A stretch of DNA of 32,536 nucleotides from Steinernema hermaphroditum (taxonomy: Eukaryota; Nematoda; Chromadorea; Rhabditida; Steinernematidae), in contig JAUCMV010000033.1 in assembly GCA_030435675.1 (NCBI GenBank), positions 1-32,536 of the forward strand, written 5' to 3'. Below are positions 1 through 12,773 of this stretch, one piece after another; positions within the stretch are counted from its first letter, which is position 1; every line of letters begins with the position of its first letter. The notes under the pieces were generated by a model, which saw only the letters and a list, made by a program, of their open reading frames with translations, had not been told where the DNA came from and did no database searches. Both the position numbers and the translations under genes were made by a program.

Positions 1-1163
1 TACTAAGACGAGGCTATGGTGTAGTTGCGGATGGTGGCCGTCTTTGGCGCCAGTGATGCTCTGGTTCCACGTCCACAGCAGTGTTGGCCATTGTAGTCTC
101 TGGAAAGTGGGAAGAATATGAAAGGGCGAATAACAAGAAATGACGCCAAAAACGCACAACAACGAACACAATGAAAATAAATTTTGTAAAGGAGCGCTCT
201 TCATGAACGAATTGGAAAAGCGATTGAGAAGATCGCAAAGTGCGCTCAAAACGGCTGGAGCGAGATGAGAACGCAGAGGTTGTGGGTGAGCATTGTGGGC
301 ATTCACGCAAATGACAATGGCACTCTATATCGCGCTGCGCTCCAAAGCCCCCTGGTGAAGTCAAGCGAGAGAGAAGGCAGATGCTGTTTGTTCTGCTCGT
401 ATTCAAGCGCCTTTTATGAAAGCTCGCCAAATTATAATCATATGCGCGTTTCGTGACGAAAGACCTAAAACCGTCAACTGTTCTCCGTCGACCGCACAAG
501 TGCAACCACGAAATTCCCCTCTCCGATTTACTGCCTCCTACCCTTCAATGCTGTTAAACAGAACGGATATACATACGCCATGCGTAATATTCACCACTTC
601 TCGCGTTTTTATCGTTAACTCGCCTTGTTTGTTCGAAATACAGAACGCAAAAAACGGCGGAAAAGAAATGCTGAGGTCGGAGAGCGCAGAACGGCATATT
701 TTGTTGCACTGTAAATTACCCACGGGTAGAGCTGGCAAAAGAGCTGAAGAATGCAAGATATCAGTCGAATATCGGATTTATAGGCAACAACTCAGAAGTA
801 ACGCGAACCCACTAAAAGCCAAAAGCGACCCGAATAGCGAGGAAGTAAGTGAAAGCGTAAAGAAAACAAATATGATACCAAATCACATTTTTTGGAGCAA
901 TGCAATCAGTGTCAAAAATAAATGCTACAGCATCATGTAAAAAACGTCTTTCAAAAACGAAAATCTTCAAGAGATGAGCAATTCTCATTTTCCCTCAGCT
1001 AGTTAAGGATCGAACAGGCTTTGAGATGTCAGCCGAATGACGGCTACATTAATATAGCTGTCGACATGCTCTTCTAACTTAAACCATTCAAGACATCTAT
1101 TTTTTACGTTTCGCCCTTAATAGCTCCATCTTGATAGATACTTTTCCTTCAGTACTCTATTTC

Positions 1164-1164
<1 letters not shown>
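1..1164. other. Left-edge region, no supported gene
   Basis: Open frames exist on both strands, but none shows a recognisable domain or a convincing set of splice sites. A short minus-strand frame with an ATG near position 91 runs to a stop at 14 and could be a terminal coding piece, but nothing confirms it. Treated as intergenic or intronic DNA. Confidence 0.4.
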
Positions 1165-1214
<50 letters not shown>

Positions 1215-1221
1215 TCTCTCT

Positions 1222-1257
<36 letters not shown>

Positions 1258-1279
1258 GGGGGGGGGGGGGGGGGGGGGG
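1165..1279. repeat. Poly-C / poly-G homopolymer tract
   Basis: About 48 C, then a short TC-rich spacer (1213-1222), about 33 C, then an abrupt switch to 24 G. The C-to-G junction makes the centre self-complementary. The proline- and glycine-only frames crossing it are meaningless. Such a tract could form i-motif or G-quadruplex structures, but a long homopolymer that flips strand is also typical of an assembly or polymerase-slippage artefact, so its length should not be trusted. Confidence 0.95.
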
Positions 1280-2550
1280 TTTTGGACAACAAGAAAAATG
1301 TGCACTCATACCCGAGACATTCCCCTATTGTGACTAGAGGCAAGAAAAAATGTAGAAAGAGCTTAACTGGAGATATTCCCCGCTTACGATTCTTGCTTAT
1401 TGTCGTAATGGGGGAATGTCTCAGGTTGTCTCCCTAATTGTAGATTGAAAAACAACGGCAAAACGTGGCTTATGATTTCGTCTCAACCACTTGTATAAGT
1501 TCTACGTTTACCCAAAACTTGCAACAAAAAAAAAATGTTGCCTGATGAATAATGAATATCGACTACCTATAGCGCAACTTCTGGACGTAGTAGACACCAG
1601 TGGCATACTGACGCCATGTACTGTTAAGTGCAATTTCTCATATATGTGATAAATAAATGTTTTCACAAATATTTACTTTTGGAACTTAAATGAATTAGTA
1701 CGGGGTTAAGTTGAAGGTTTGAAGGTACTGTTCATAAAACCGTCCCTTGCATCGTACAGGAATCAAACTCGGACCGTTCGCGCGACACCCGAGCATCCTA
1801 CCACTGAACTACCGATACGTTTTTGCCGGGTTGTAATGTGTTGGTAATTATATTTTATCGTACATCTTTTTTCGTCTTCTCCTAATTAAAAGAAGCGGCT
1901 TGTTTCTAAAAAAATGTTTTTTCTCCGATTGTTATCAATGTCTGTGCTAAAGATTATAACTGACGAATTTCAAGTTTATTGTATTGTGAGATATCGCTAA
2001 ATTCTATCTTGAAACGCGCACCGTTCGCCTCTGAACAAATCACAGGGCAAAACTTGGGAGCGCTGTTTCAAGTCATGATCTCTATCGTGATGCTTGGCGC
2101 CGCCTCTTTGAATTCTTCTATCTGGATAGGAGCTCAAAACAGGTTGCAATCGCGTTTTTTACGGTGTTGCATCGCACATTAATTTTTGGTACGGGGGCGA
2201 TTTAATTCCAATATTTTGTTTGCATACGTTTCTTGATATATTTACTGACAAAGAGCGAGTCGAGCGCTACAAGAAGCGCAAGAAAAGTTGCGAAAGCGCT
2301 GATGACGGGTGCGCGTGTTCTCTTCTGTGAAAAAATGGGGCGGACGCTACGTTTATAGCCGCTCCTCTTTCCCATGTCGACTTGCTATAGCGGAGTGTGG
2401 CCGCAGCTTTCGCCGCAGAGAAGACCACTGCATCTCCGTTTTGTTTTTTGTAATCCGGCGATGACACATCACCTTGTGGCGCTTCGCGAAATGTTACCCA
2501 GCTGATTCATTTCTTTCGCTTTTCGGGATACATGTTTCAGATTATCTAAA
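1280..2550. other. Intergenic region before the NAMPT fossil
   Basis: No coding exon is supported here apart from the tRNA-like relic at 1748-1818. The last 300 bp are richer in G+C and end in a TTTCAG acceptor just before the ATG at 2551, so this part probably contained the promoter of the NAMPT gene. Confidence 0.5.
1748..1818 (-). pseudogene. tRNA-like sequence, Gly-type backbone (probable tRNA pseudogene)
   Basis: Read on the minus strand it follows the body plan of eukaryotic tRNA-Gly. The acceptor stem pairs at 6 of 7 positions, the D arm is GTTC/GGAT around AGTGGTA, and there is a T-loop like TTTGATT. The anticodon stem keeps only about 3 of 5 pairs, the T stem is weak, and the anticodon position reads GTC (Asp) where a Gly tRNA would have GCC. 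A TTTT run follows the 3' end. The weak stems and mismatched identity argue for a decayed tRNA gene; no covariance model could be run. Confidence 0.55.
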
Positions 2551-4399
<1,849 letters not shown>

Positions 4400-4904
4400 G
4401 TGGTATTTATATAGTGCATTGCATGTATAATATGTTATGTATATAATATTTTTCATAATTTCATTAGAGTTCAGAACATTTTCTGACATGTTGCTCAGTT
4501 CACAATTGCACGTTGGACACATTGCAGAATATTGCTCTTTTTCGCAAAAGACGTGTCACAAGTGGATAACGTGTGTTCTTTGCTGGGACCGATTTGTGTG
4601 GTCGGGTGAGTGACTCTCCGCTCCTTCTGTTTTGTTGCTAGATGGATTTGCTGACTCCCACTGAATTGTGCTCGAGCTGTTTTTTGGGTGATGCACATTT
4701 TAGTTGCTCGACAGCATCGAGCCGTTGCACGATCTAAATATTTTTGTGTTTTGAGGTTCGTTCGTCGAAAAACCGTCGTCTATCCTTTCAGTGTGTTCAT
4801 GTTTCCCGAACAATCAGTTGTGTCACGGAGCAGCCGCTCAAAGCGGATGAAGTACATACATAGTCGAGTGAAAAATAAGGTTTTATTTCACGTGAGTGTA
4901 TATT
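4400..4904. other. Convergent 3' intergenic region between NAMPT fossil and pnc-1
   Basis: About 500 bp with no supported gene. On the minus strand an AATAAA lies about 20-25 nt past the pnc-1 stop (near 4880-4886) and is the likely polyadenylation signal of that gene. The half next to the NAMPT fossil is AT-rich. Confidence 0.5.
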
Positions 4905-6190
4905 TTAGTGATTGATTGTTATTCCATTGCTGCTTCCTGACTTGACACCGCACATCTTAGCTACCCATGGCCAAGGAACTTTGTGCGATTTTAGAAAAGC
5001 TTGCACTACATCGGAGTCGATGATCGCGCACTGTTTGTAGCTGAGCGTCTTGTTCGCATTTTCAATGTCGCTTATATCCAATCCCTTGCTGAAATGAAAC
5101 AGTCAGTGTCGGTTGTGCTGTGCTTGTCTGCAGCTTACCTGCAGTCTTCGACGACTGCGGTGAGAAATCCGAGATCTAGGGCGTCGTGTGCTGTCGCAGC
5201 AACACAGATATCGTGTGCGAGGCCGCAAACAAAGACGGCGTTGATGTTCTCGCTGCGTAGCATTTGTTCCAAATCGCTTCTGCAAATAGCACGAGATCAT
5301 TTTTTCTGTACTTTAATAAAAGGTGGCTTTCTCGTTGCAAAAGCCTGCTAGAAGCTCGAATTCTGATTGATATGTTTACCTTTGTGTTTTATTATTGTTG
5401 TAGAAAGCCGAGTACGAGTCGACATATACCTCGAAACCCTTATGAATGTACTTAGCATCTTCGGCAATGATGAGGTTTGCACTTAGTTCCGCTCCCCAAC
5501 TTTTTTGCACACAATGTCGTGGGTAAAGCCTCTGTAAAAGGGAAGTCAGAAGAGCTAACACTGGCTAACAAGAGTTAACACGGTACCTGAGTCAGCACTG
5601 GCGTTTCAAAAGTAACGGTATCGAAAGGTTTCAGTTTCCGCTGGCGATCACTAAGTGCCAACGTACGATCAGAGTTCCTGCAGTGCTCGTAGAAGGAGAT
5701 ATGATTGGACGGGTGCCAGTCGAGCGTGTAGATAATCGTGTCGAATGACGGTGCTGTGGTAAGAAGGCGGTTGAGTGGAGCTAACGCCTCCGTCGGATTC
5801 TGCTTGGCACCTCCCTTCTAAAGCAATCAGAAGTCGATTAGTGGAACAGCAAATCACCGAAGCTTACCCCAATCGCCAACGAACCGGAGACAAAATCATT
5901 CTGGAAGTCAACGACGATTATGGCGGTCCTTAAATCGTTTATCGCCGAAATGAGAAATCGGTTGACTGAATCCGTTTCCAATTCGCTTAAAACGTTATCG
6001 GCATCCTGTCAACGTAAGCAGCATTAGCTTCACTGCCAAGCTTTTATGGACTTACCTTATCAAAACGATCAAAAACGGTGTCAATGTCGCGCTCGTTGAC
6101 GTCATTATCAGAGATGATTTTTCGCAAGAAAGTGCGAAATTCCGACCGCTCTATTGGACCCTTAAGAATTGCAACTCGGGGAGCCGTCAT
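4905..6190 (-). CDS. pnc-1: Nicotinamidase PNC-1 with N-terminal EF-hand
   Basis: Hydrolyses nicotinamide to nicotinic acid, feeding the Preiss-Handler route to NAD. Exons in transcript order are 6056-6190, 5868-6005, 5587-5817, 5380-5531, 5139-5279 and 4905-5088, giving 326 aa with every junction in frame. An EF-hand loop, DKDADNVLSELE, has all four acidic positions D1, D3, D5 and E12 and is split by intron 1. The isochorismatase-like domain follows, with VVDFQNDF (catalytic Asp), DWHPSNH (metal ligands), the Lys of IHKGFEVYVDSYSAF and the catalytic Cys in CGLAHDICV. EF-hand plus nicotinamidase is the animal architecture, as in fly Naam and worm PNC-1. The start is the first in-frame ATG behind a TTCAG acceptor; an alternative upstream first exon is possible. 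No lesion is visible. Confidence 0.95.
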
Positions 6191-9022
6191 TTCCTCCACT
6201 GACGTAGCTGAATATGAGACGATATGACGAAATGAGTGACGCGTCGAGGTGCCATCGTCGGAGAGCGCGAACGATATACCGGCGCGACGACCGGATGGGT
6301 CGACAGGGGCACGAGACACGAAGATCAAGGGGGAGGCATTACACTGAGGACAGCGATGAAGACGTCTAGATAAAACGTCATCGTGGCGATCAGGCGATGT
6401 CCCACACGAATTTATAAGTCCAAACAGAGCGCGTGATAAGTTGCCATGGATGAGTCAATGAGACAATAAATAAATATCCTCGGACTCAAGTAATAAGACA
6501 ATTTTGAGGATTTTCATTTGTCTCACCTCCGGCTTTCCCTTTTGAGAGTGGGAGACCGGAGCGGAGAAGAAGGGACGACGGCGGCATTTTTGTTTATTCG
6601 TAAAACCCGCGCGAGAGGGACGGCCGGAGGGAGTGGCCTGACGTCACATCCGGCCTCTACAGGCTCCAGCTAGGCGTTCTCCAAACATCGAAGCGACGTA
6701 AAGTGTTTCACTGCTGGACAGAAATCCCAGATGGGGAGGGTTCTGTAACCACAATGGGCCCGATTAACGGATATCAGTCAATTTCTGAACAATTGAAGCT
6801 GTGCAAACTTTCGGCAAAATATTTTCAACATCTTTAGTGTCCATTAAGGATGCGCCGGAACGAAAAAAAACACAGAGCGAAATGCACAATGCATGTTGGT
6901 GACACTGTCCACCTGGTGTAGTGTCTCAAGCATGCAAAACATAAAGATGAACAAGCAAGACGCAATGTCTTAAATTAATGACAACTAAAAGAGAAAGTTA
7001 TGCCATTGAGGTTTTATGTATTGCTTGCTTCAGACACTACAAGGGCCCATCGGAATGGAGCTGCAGGATATGTTTACGATGACAGCGGCACATTTCGTAA
7101 TCTTTGACGATGGTGAGTACTTTATGACAGTTTTGGGTGCTCCTATTCAGATATATATGAAAAATATGCACGTATTTGCTGAAAAGTCGAACACAGCTAT
7201 TCTATCATTCTTATTTTTCCAACTTTGTCTATTTCTGAACAGTTTGGTTCGAAATTTCCAGTCGATTAACAAGATACAGAGCTGTGATGTAAGCAGTCCA
7301 AATATAGTTTCGCTCAACACTTAATACATCTTTCGGTCCACATGGAAATAACTCCGCCCAACTGCAAAAGGGCCCTTTCCAACAAAAAGGCTCTGTAGAT
7401 ATACGCACAGAAAATGTATCATTTATCCGATGGCGTCAAAGTGGATCTACACGACAAGTCGCCTATTGCATCAGTAGTGGCCATCATAATACCTAACCCA
7501 CGCTATGCCTTGCACATCACCGAAAATCAGCAACACGTTATTTATACTACGGATCATTCATTCAATGTCGGCTGGCATATTCTTTAGCTCGTCCTTGACC
7601 GTTTATGTCATGTTGACAAAGTTATTTATAGTTGTTTGTGCATCGTTTTCATTGGATCTTATTTAAATAGTTCCTTTATTATTATATGGAGTCTTACGAC
7701 TGTCACTTTCCGAGAAATAAGCTCATTAAATAAGCTAATAAATAAAAAAGAGCAGCAATTTAATGTTCCTATGAATTCGACACTTCCTACTGCCTGTGCT
7801 TTGAAGACCTCTTTCGCTGAAAGTTACAAGGACAGCACATTTCTCGAATCTTTCTACACATTAAGTGGGCATCCATTAATTGGGGGAAAAAGTGAATGGA
7901 GGCAATTTGCACTTTTGAACACTAACTCATTTGTGGTAAGAAAAAGGCGTCCTTGAAGGAGAAGTCATCCTGAGAGACAGCTTGAAGAGGGGAGCACAGT
8001 TTGGTGAATGGCAAACCAGAATCACATATATCAACAGATTATGTGAAGTTCCATAAAACGTAAATTTGTAGGATCGGATAACCTAACCGGATCGAATTTT
8101 CTTGTTTTGTAAAGGCACTTCATATGAGCCAATACCTTATGATAGACTGTGCGGTGACTGAAGGAGTGTATGGCTGAGTAAAGAAAGTAATCATCTCCTG
8201 AAGAGTAGATGGAGTTCAGGACATTTCTCTCATGAAGGAAACCTGTACATTTTAGAATTGTTGATGATAATGATGAGTGACCGGTCGGGTCGGATTGTCC
8301 ACTCTCTCCCTCTGAGGTTCACTTGGATGAGTTGAGTGAGCGCCAGCTGCACCGAAAATGGCTCTCCGTTCGGTTGCTCCGCCGCCGCACCATTACCGGA
8401 ATCAGCTCTTCACGACTTCGATGCTCGCGCAAAATAACGGGAACGCTGCATTCTCTTCGGATTCGTCTGCTCCACCGAAACCAGAAGAAAATCAGCGATT
8501 GTGATTTCGATTGTGATCTATGCGTGATTTCTATCTTTCTTGTGCATTTGTAAGACGCGCTGCACGGCGTAAGCCTAAGTTGATTCGGGAATGTAAATCG
8601 CGTAAAATCGTGTAATCGTGATGATAATGATGACAGAGTTTTTCATTCAATAAGTTATTCATTTCTCATATCTGATGATAGAAAGACAATGCACTTCACT
8701 GTCACTGCATTGAAGAATACGGTAAGACTTTTAGATGTGCCACATGGACATGACGCAACGAGTGCATCAAAATTGCGCGATGGAGCAGGACTAGATAAAC
8801 CGGAATGATATAAGCAGAACGCATATGCAGACATAAATAGAGCTTAATTACATATAGTGAACGTATACTGCTTGAAGTGAACATGGGCAGGAATGATAAG
8901 CGAACCTATCAGAGACTGGTAGACGTGATATTGAGACCGATAAATGAAGTATATGTACACGTGAAGTTACCATAATGCCGGAGGGTTTGAGATCAGTTGA
9001 GACTGTCAGGTAGAGTTCAGAT
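6191..9022. other. Intergenic region, pnc-1 upstream side; no confident gene
   Basis: No frame matches a family I recognise. A 49-codon frame at 8358-8504 (plus), rich in Ser and Pro, and short frames near 7034-7113, 7413-7586 and 7636-7956 could be exons or relics but cannot be linked. The part at 6500-6700 is GC-rich and purine-rich and lies 300-500 bp upstream of pnc-1, so it is the likely promoter zone. The rest is AT-rich. Confidence 0.4.
6639..6646. promoter_or_regulatory. Perfect CRE palindrome TGACGTCA upstream of pnc-1
   Basis: TGACGTCA is the consensus site for CREB/ATF bZIP factors. It sits in a GC-rich block about 450 bp upstream of the pnc-1 start. An 8-bp match can occur by chance; use as an element is inferred only from position. 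Confidence 0.3.
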
Positions 9023-10802
9023 TCAATTTTCGGGTTTGAGGCGTTTCTGATGTTCTCTGAGGTAGCGTTTTGCTTGGTGCACGAGTTCGAAGGCGTCTTT
9101 TGTTTCAGCACACGCCTGCCTTATCTCGTTAAAAGTGAACTGAAATTCATTGTTGAATTAACCAGGCGCTAGATAGAAAGAGAGCTCACTATTGGCTTCA
9201 GCTGCTTCTTTTTGCCTGCGAAGGGACCACGAACTGGTGGGCGTGAATCTGCACCAGCGCTCGGTTTTGGAAAGGACATGGCTGAGGCTCCGTAGCCGGC
9301 TTTGATGAGAAGATCGCGGTCGCTTTCCGAAAGAAATGGATCGAAGTCGTCGAGCAGCTTGGTCAGAGATTGTGTTTTACTAGTTTCTGGCTTCGGGTTT
9401 GGGCGTTCATTCTGGAAACAATTGAACGTCAGATCGGTATTCTAATCCATTTCTGGTCTAATGCGGGGCGCAAACACAGTGACATTTGATCCGAGTAGTT
9501 CCTAATCACCGATGCAGAATGTTTATTTTTCTTGTCTTCTAACCCTCACTAATTATATGAAGTACTTCTCTATTGAGCTATTGCAATACATCACTTAAAG
9601 TAAGTCTTTATTACGGATTTCGCGTATCTCACAACTACAAACGTTTGTGGTAATTGAGGGCAACAATGCAGTTCAGGAATGTCTTGGATTACGGAGAATT
9701 ATGTCTTTAGTGGGTTCTGCTGTGGAATGCAACTCGGGAATATTGTAAGAAGGGATCGCTTTGCACGAAACTTAGCTTTTTGGGCCGATATTTGCTCAGT
9801 TCGGACTATAGTGCACACAGGGTTACATAGACAAAAGTGTGTTGCTTTCAACAACTAACCTTAGGGAAAAGCCTCCGCGCTATCGATTGCGTGATGATGG
9901 GAATTCTCTCGACGGGTTTCGGTGGCGGTTTTACAGGGGATTGATCAATGTAGCGAGTTGGTGAGATCACTGAAGTTCGCAACATTTCAGAATGCAGTGT
10001 AAGGTCATTGCTTACTGAAGTCGGACGTATCGGTGATGCAGGTTTCGAGTCGACCAGAAGGCTGTTCAGGGATGAAGTCAGAGCGGTATATGGAGAAGGC
10101 GCAACACGGTTTGACGGGAGTGGAGGTGGTAAAATCGAAGCTCGCGTCCAGGTCCAGCGAGCTTCTCATCATTTTGCTGGGAGTGTCGAACAGGTCGTTC
10201 CTTCTTGTGTCTTTGAAGGAGTCGAAGAAAAGAGATGAATCGTTGCATGAGCTATATGCGCTATCGTTGTTGAGTCGAAAAGTGTCGTTCAAGCACCGGG
10301 AGACGTTCGATTGGATTGGGGCTAACGGACGTCCCTGGCCCAGCTTCACCGGAGAGAACCGTTCCAATGAAGAGCCCGTAAATCTCATTTCTGCAAAGGC
10401 GCTTGATTAAGGGAAAGAGACAGCGACTCACCGGTGGCGTTATCCGGATTTGAGAGTTTGAGATTTCCACTTATGCTTTCTCGCACTCGGAAAGAAGAAA
10501 GTGGAGAGGGAGTGAGGTGGATGCATGTCTTTCCGTTATGAACCGGCGTTTTCAGCAACGGCGATGTTGTTAGCGGAATCTGAACATTGCAAAGAGGTTC
10601 AATTCAAGACTACAGTAACTAACAGTACCTGGTGAGAATCGGGAGACCCAAAGCAAGTTGCGAGGGAGTAGTCAGAAGTCGACTCAATCGATCTGCGGAG
10701 CCTTTTCCTGTCTGGGGTCTCCAAAATCGCGGCCGTTGAGGGCCATGGAATGACATTGTCGTCGCTAGAACCAGCTGAAGAAGGAGTCTTGCGACGACTC
10801 AT
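9023..10802 (-). CDS. Ser/Thr-Pro-rich protein of unknown family, 381 aa
   Basis: I do not recognise this protein. Six exons (10629-10802, 10432-10579, 10016-10390, 9860-9969, 9190-9411, 9023-9139) join in frame to 381 codons plus stop, with consensus splice sites. The ATG directly follows a TTTTTCAG acceptor, so it is probably trans-spliced at the start codon. The protein is mostly low-complexity, with many proline-directed sites (KTP, ETPDRKR, TSP, KTP, TPSP, FSPVK, DTPSK, STPVK, SPTR, QSPVK). RRLF resembles a cyclin-docking RxL motif. The last 40 residues are charged and probably helical (ETKDAFELVHQAKRYLREHQ). This composition suggests a nuclear or cell-cycle CDK substrate, which is inference. 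Intron 9412-9859 is much longer than the others. Confidence 0.82.
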
Positions 10803-10812
10803 CTGAAAAAGA
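10803..10812 (-). promoter_or_regulatory. Spliced-leader-type acceptor abutting the start codon
   Basis: On the minus strand a pyrimidine tract ends in CAG immediately before the ATG of the S/TP-rich gene. With no upstream coding exon in phase, the simplest reading is an SL trans-splice site giving almost no 5' UTR beyond the leader. A normal intron with a non-coding first exon is the alternative. Confidence 0.5.
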
Positions 10813-11840
10813 AGATCAGATCAGACGCTGCACGAGTGCTGGGGGTTCGCGTCTGGGCTGGACAGTCGATCGTCTGTCCATGCGTCATCGGGAGCGGAGG
10901 ACACAGCGATCGATGAGTTCCCGCGGTTACGCGCACCGTTGGGAGGGCACGGTGGTTGAGGGCCTTTTCATCTACCCGACCACGACCTCTTGCCCCTTTT
11001 TCTACCGGCTGTTGCGCGCGCATGGGGGCACTATCTCGGTGTGGCCTAACCATCGGTTCGGCAGTTGGAAGGGAAACGTCATCTGAACTAAACTGGGTGC
11101 CTTGGTAGCAGTCGTAGTCGAGGAAACAGCCGAAGGGGCGCTGAGCTCAGCACGGCTGTCGGGCGCGTGCAACTCGCGCGCTGTTGGTGGGCATCGCGCA
11201 AGAACTAGGAATCGCGCGAAAAAAGACGAAAAAGAGGAAGAAGAAAAGAACGCCATCTACTCACTGCCGAAGGGCGCCCCTCAAGCCCATCATTGTCGCT
11301 CGCGTCAATCTCACAACAATAGCCGGTCGAGGAGCTCGCGGAGAGTACCGTTATACCGGCGGCAAGCGCTATTGTTGGTTTGGAGGTGACCGGCAGTAAT
11401 TGACATCTTCGCGGTCGGTCGTTAGAGGCATGGGACAGTTGGTTACCTCCTCTTTGAGGTGGACGTGAGCACCGAAGTGAGTGGGTGATGGCAGCGCGAA
11501 CAAGAAAGGATCGCGATCGATACGGTAGTCAGTTCTGAGGGACTCAGGCGGTCAGCGAATCGCATCTTTGGCAGATATCGCGCACATTAGACATAAAACG
11601 AGTAATTAATTTCGTCGGACATCTGGTACTCTCACCGGTCAATGGATATGGTACGTACTCATGTGCCCGCCCGTCCGCCGACAGCAGATGAAAAAGCGCG
11701 TGCACGCGTGGACAAGACTAGACACGTGCGGGCAAGGGCACCCGATCACATTCCCTAAATGAGGCACAATGCCCAGCTGAACAACGGGATATGAAACGGA
11801 TATGGATCAATTTGCATAAAAACAGTCACCCGTCACTCCG

Positions 11841-12773
11841 ATGTCATCCAATCTGAGTGTGCACAATGCAGGACTATTCGGCGGAATGGCCGGGCAGCGA
11901 AGGGAAATGCGCGTCTTTGCCCGGAAAGAAGAAGAGTATGGAATGGCGCAGTTGCGACAACTGTCGGAAATGATTGCCTTTCGCCGGTGGCGGCGTCCGA
12001 AACTCTCCCACAACACATGGTGGCACGAAGCGGAGGGTTACGAGCTTCCACAGACCGTCTCGCCGAAAGGGCGTCAAAGAATCGCCTCTGACCCGTAAGC
12101 AAACAAACCGCTGCGCGGGTGGAAGTCCAAAAACAGACGACACTCAAACACTCCCCTCACCGGCGAAGCGATAAATGGAAGAGATAGGCTCGGAATCTCG
12201 CCACACCTCCTTGATAACTTCTTCAAGCTGTCACTCATAATCTGACCTTACCACTCTTGAAGGATGGGATTTTTTTGCGCAGCAGATATCGCCGTGGACG
12301 ATCTAGCAGTTGTCGGCTGGCAAGGTTAGCAAGGTTATTTGTCGCGCTCCGTGATCCTCGCGCTGGCGCCTCCCCGGGGTTGTTGATAGAAAAGCGCTGA
12401 TAAGAATACCCGACCAAATGGCACATCACCATACGAAACGACCCGTTCTCACTCTTCCGTCGCCAGTGGGCGTGTGTAGGGGCTTCAAGGTGCGACGGAA
12501 CCGTTAACTTCGCTTTGAGGCGCCGCTCGTTTGTTTGTATAAGTCAACAAATTGTTGCGTTTTCCCTGCAGCCGATATGGCCCGGTCGGAGTGTCGCTGA
12601 CCACTGGGGCGAAGGGTCGTTCCCTGCTCGCTCGGTCGCCAGCTGACAAGGAAGCACACGGAAGAGGATGCATGAAAGGGAAACCAAAGGTTGAGGCGAT
12701 GCCGGAAGCCCGGCACGCTTCGATAAGGAAACACGGAATAAACGGCGGGGGAGATTTAGGAGTTAAAAAAAAT
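11841..12773 (+). CDS. Tentative two-exon gene, 152-aa basic protein
   Basis: A frame from the ATG at 11841 ends at a GTAAGC donor (exon about 11841-12095). A second frame starts after TTTTCCCTGCAG and runs to a stop at about 12773 (exon about 12573-12773). The two join in frame across a roughly 477-nt intron to give about 152 residues rich in Arg, Lys and Gly. No domain is recognisable. The donor, acceptor and phase agree, but overlapping frames are common in this GC-rich DNA, so this may be chance. Confidence 0.25.

Noticed and set aside
14..505. 163-codon minus-strand frame
   Set aside because: No domain, uneven composition and no supporting splice signals; it overlaps long plus-strand frames of equal quality.
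1117..1343. Open frames of pure proline or glycine on both strands
   Set aside because: They only translate the poly-C/poly-G tract.
7016..8050. Plus-strand frames of 102 and 106 codons and neighbouring pieces
   Set aside because: Low-complexity or AT-driven composition, no consistent splicing between pieces and no family recognised; may be an old relic, but this cannot be supported.
11807..12174. Several overlapping frames of 66-104 codons on both strands
   Set aside because: GC-rich DNA yields long chance frames in all phases; only the one with matching splice sites was kept, at low confidence.
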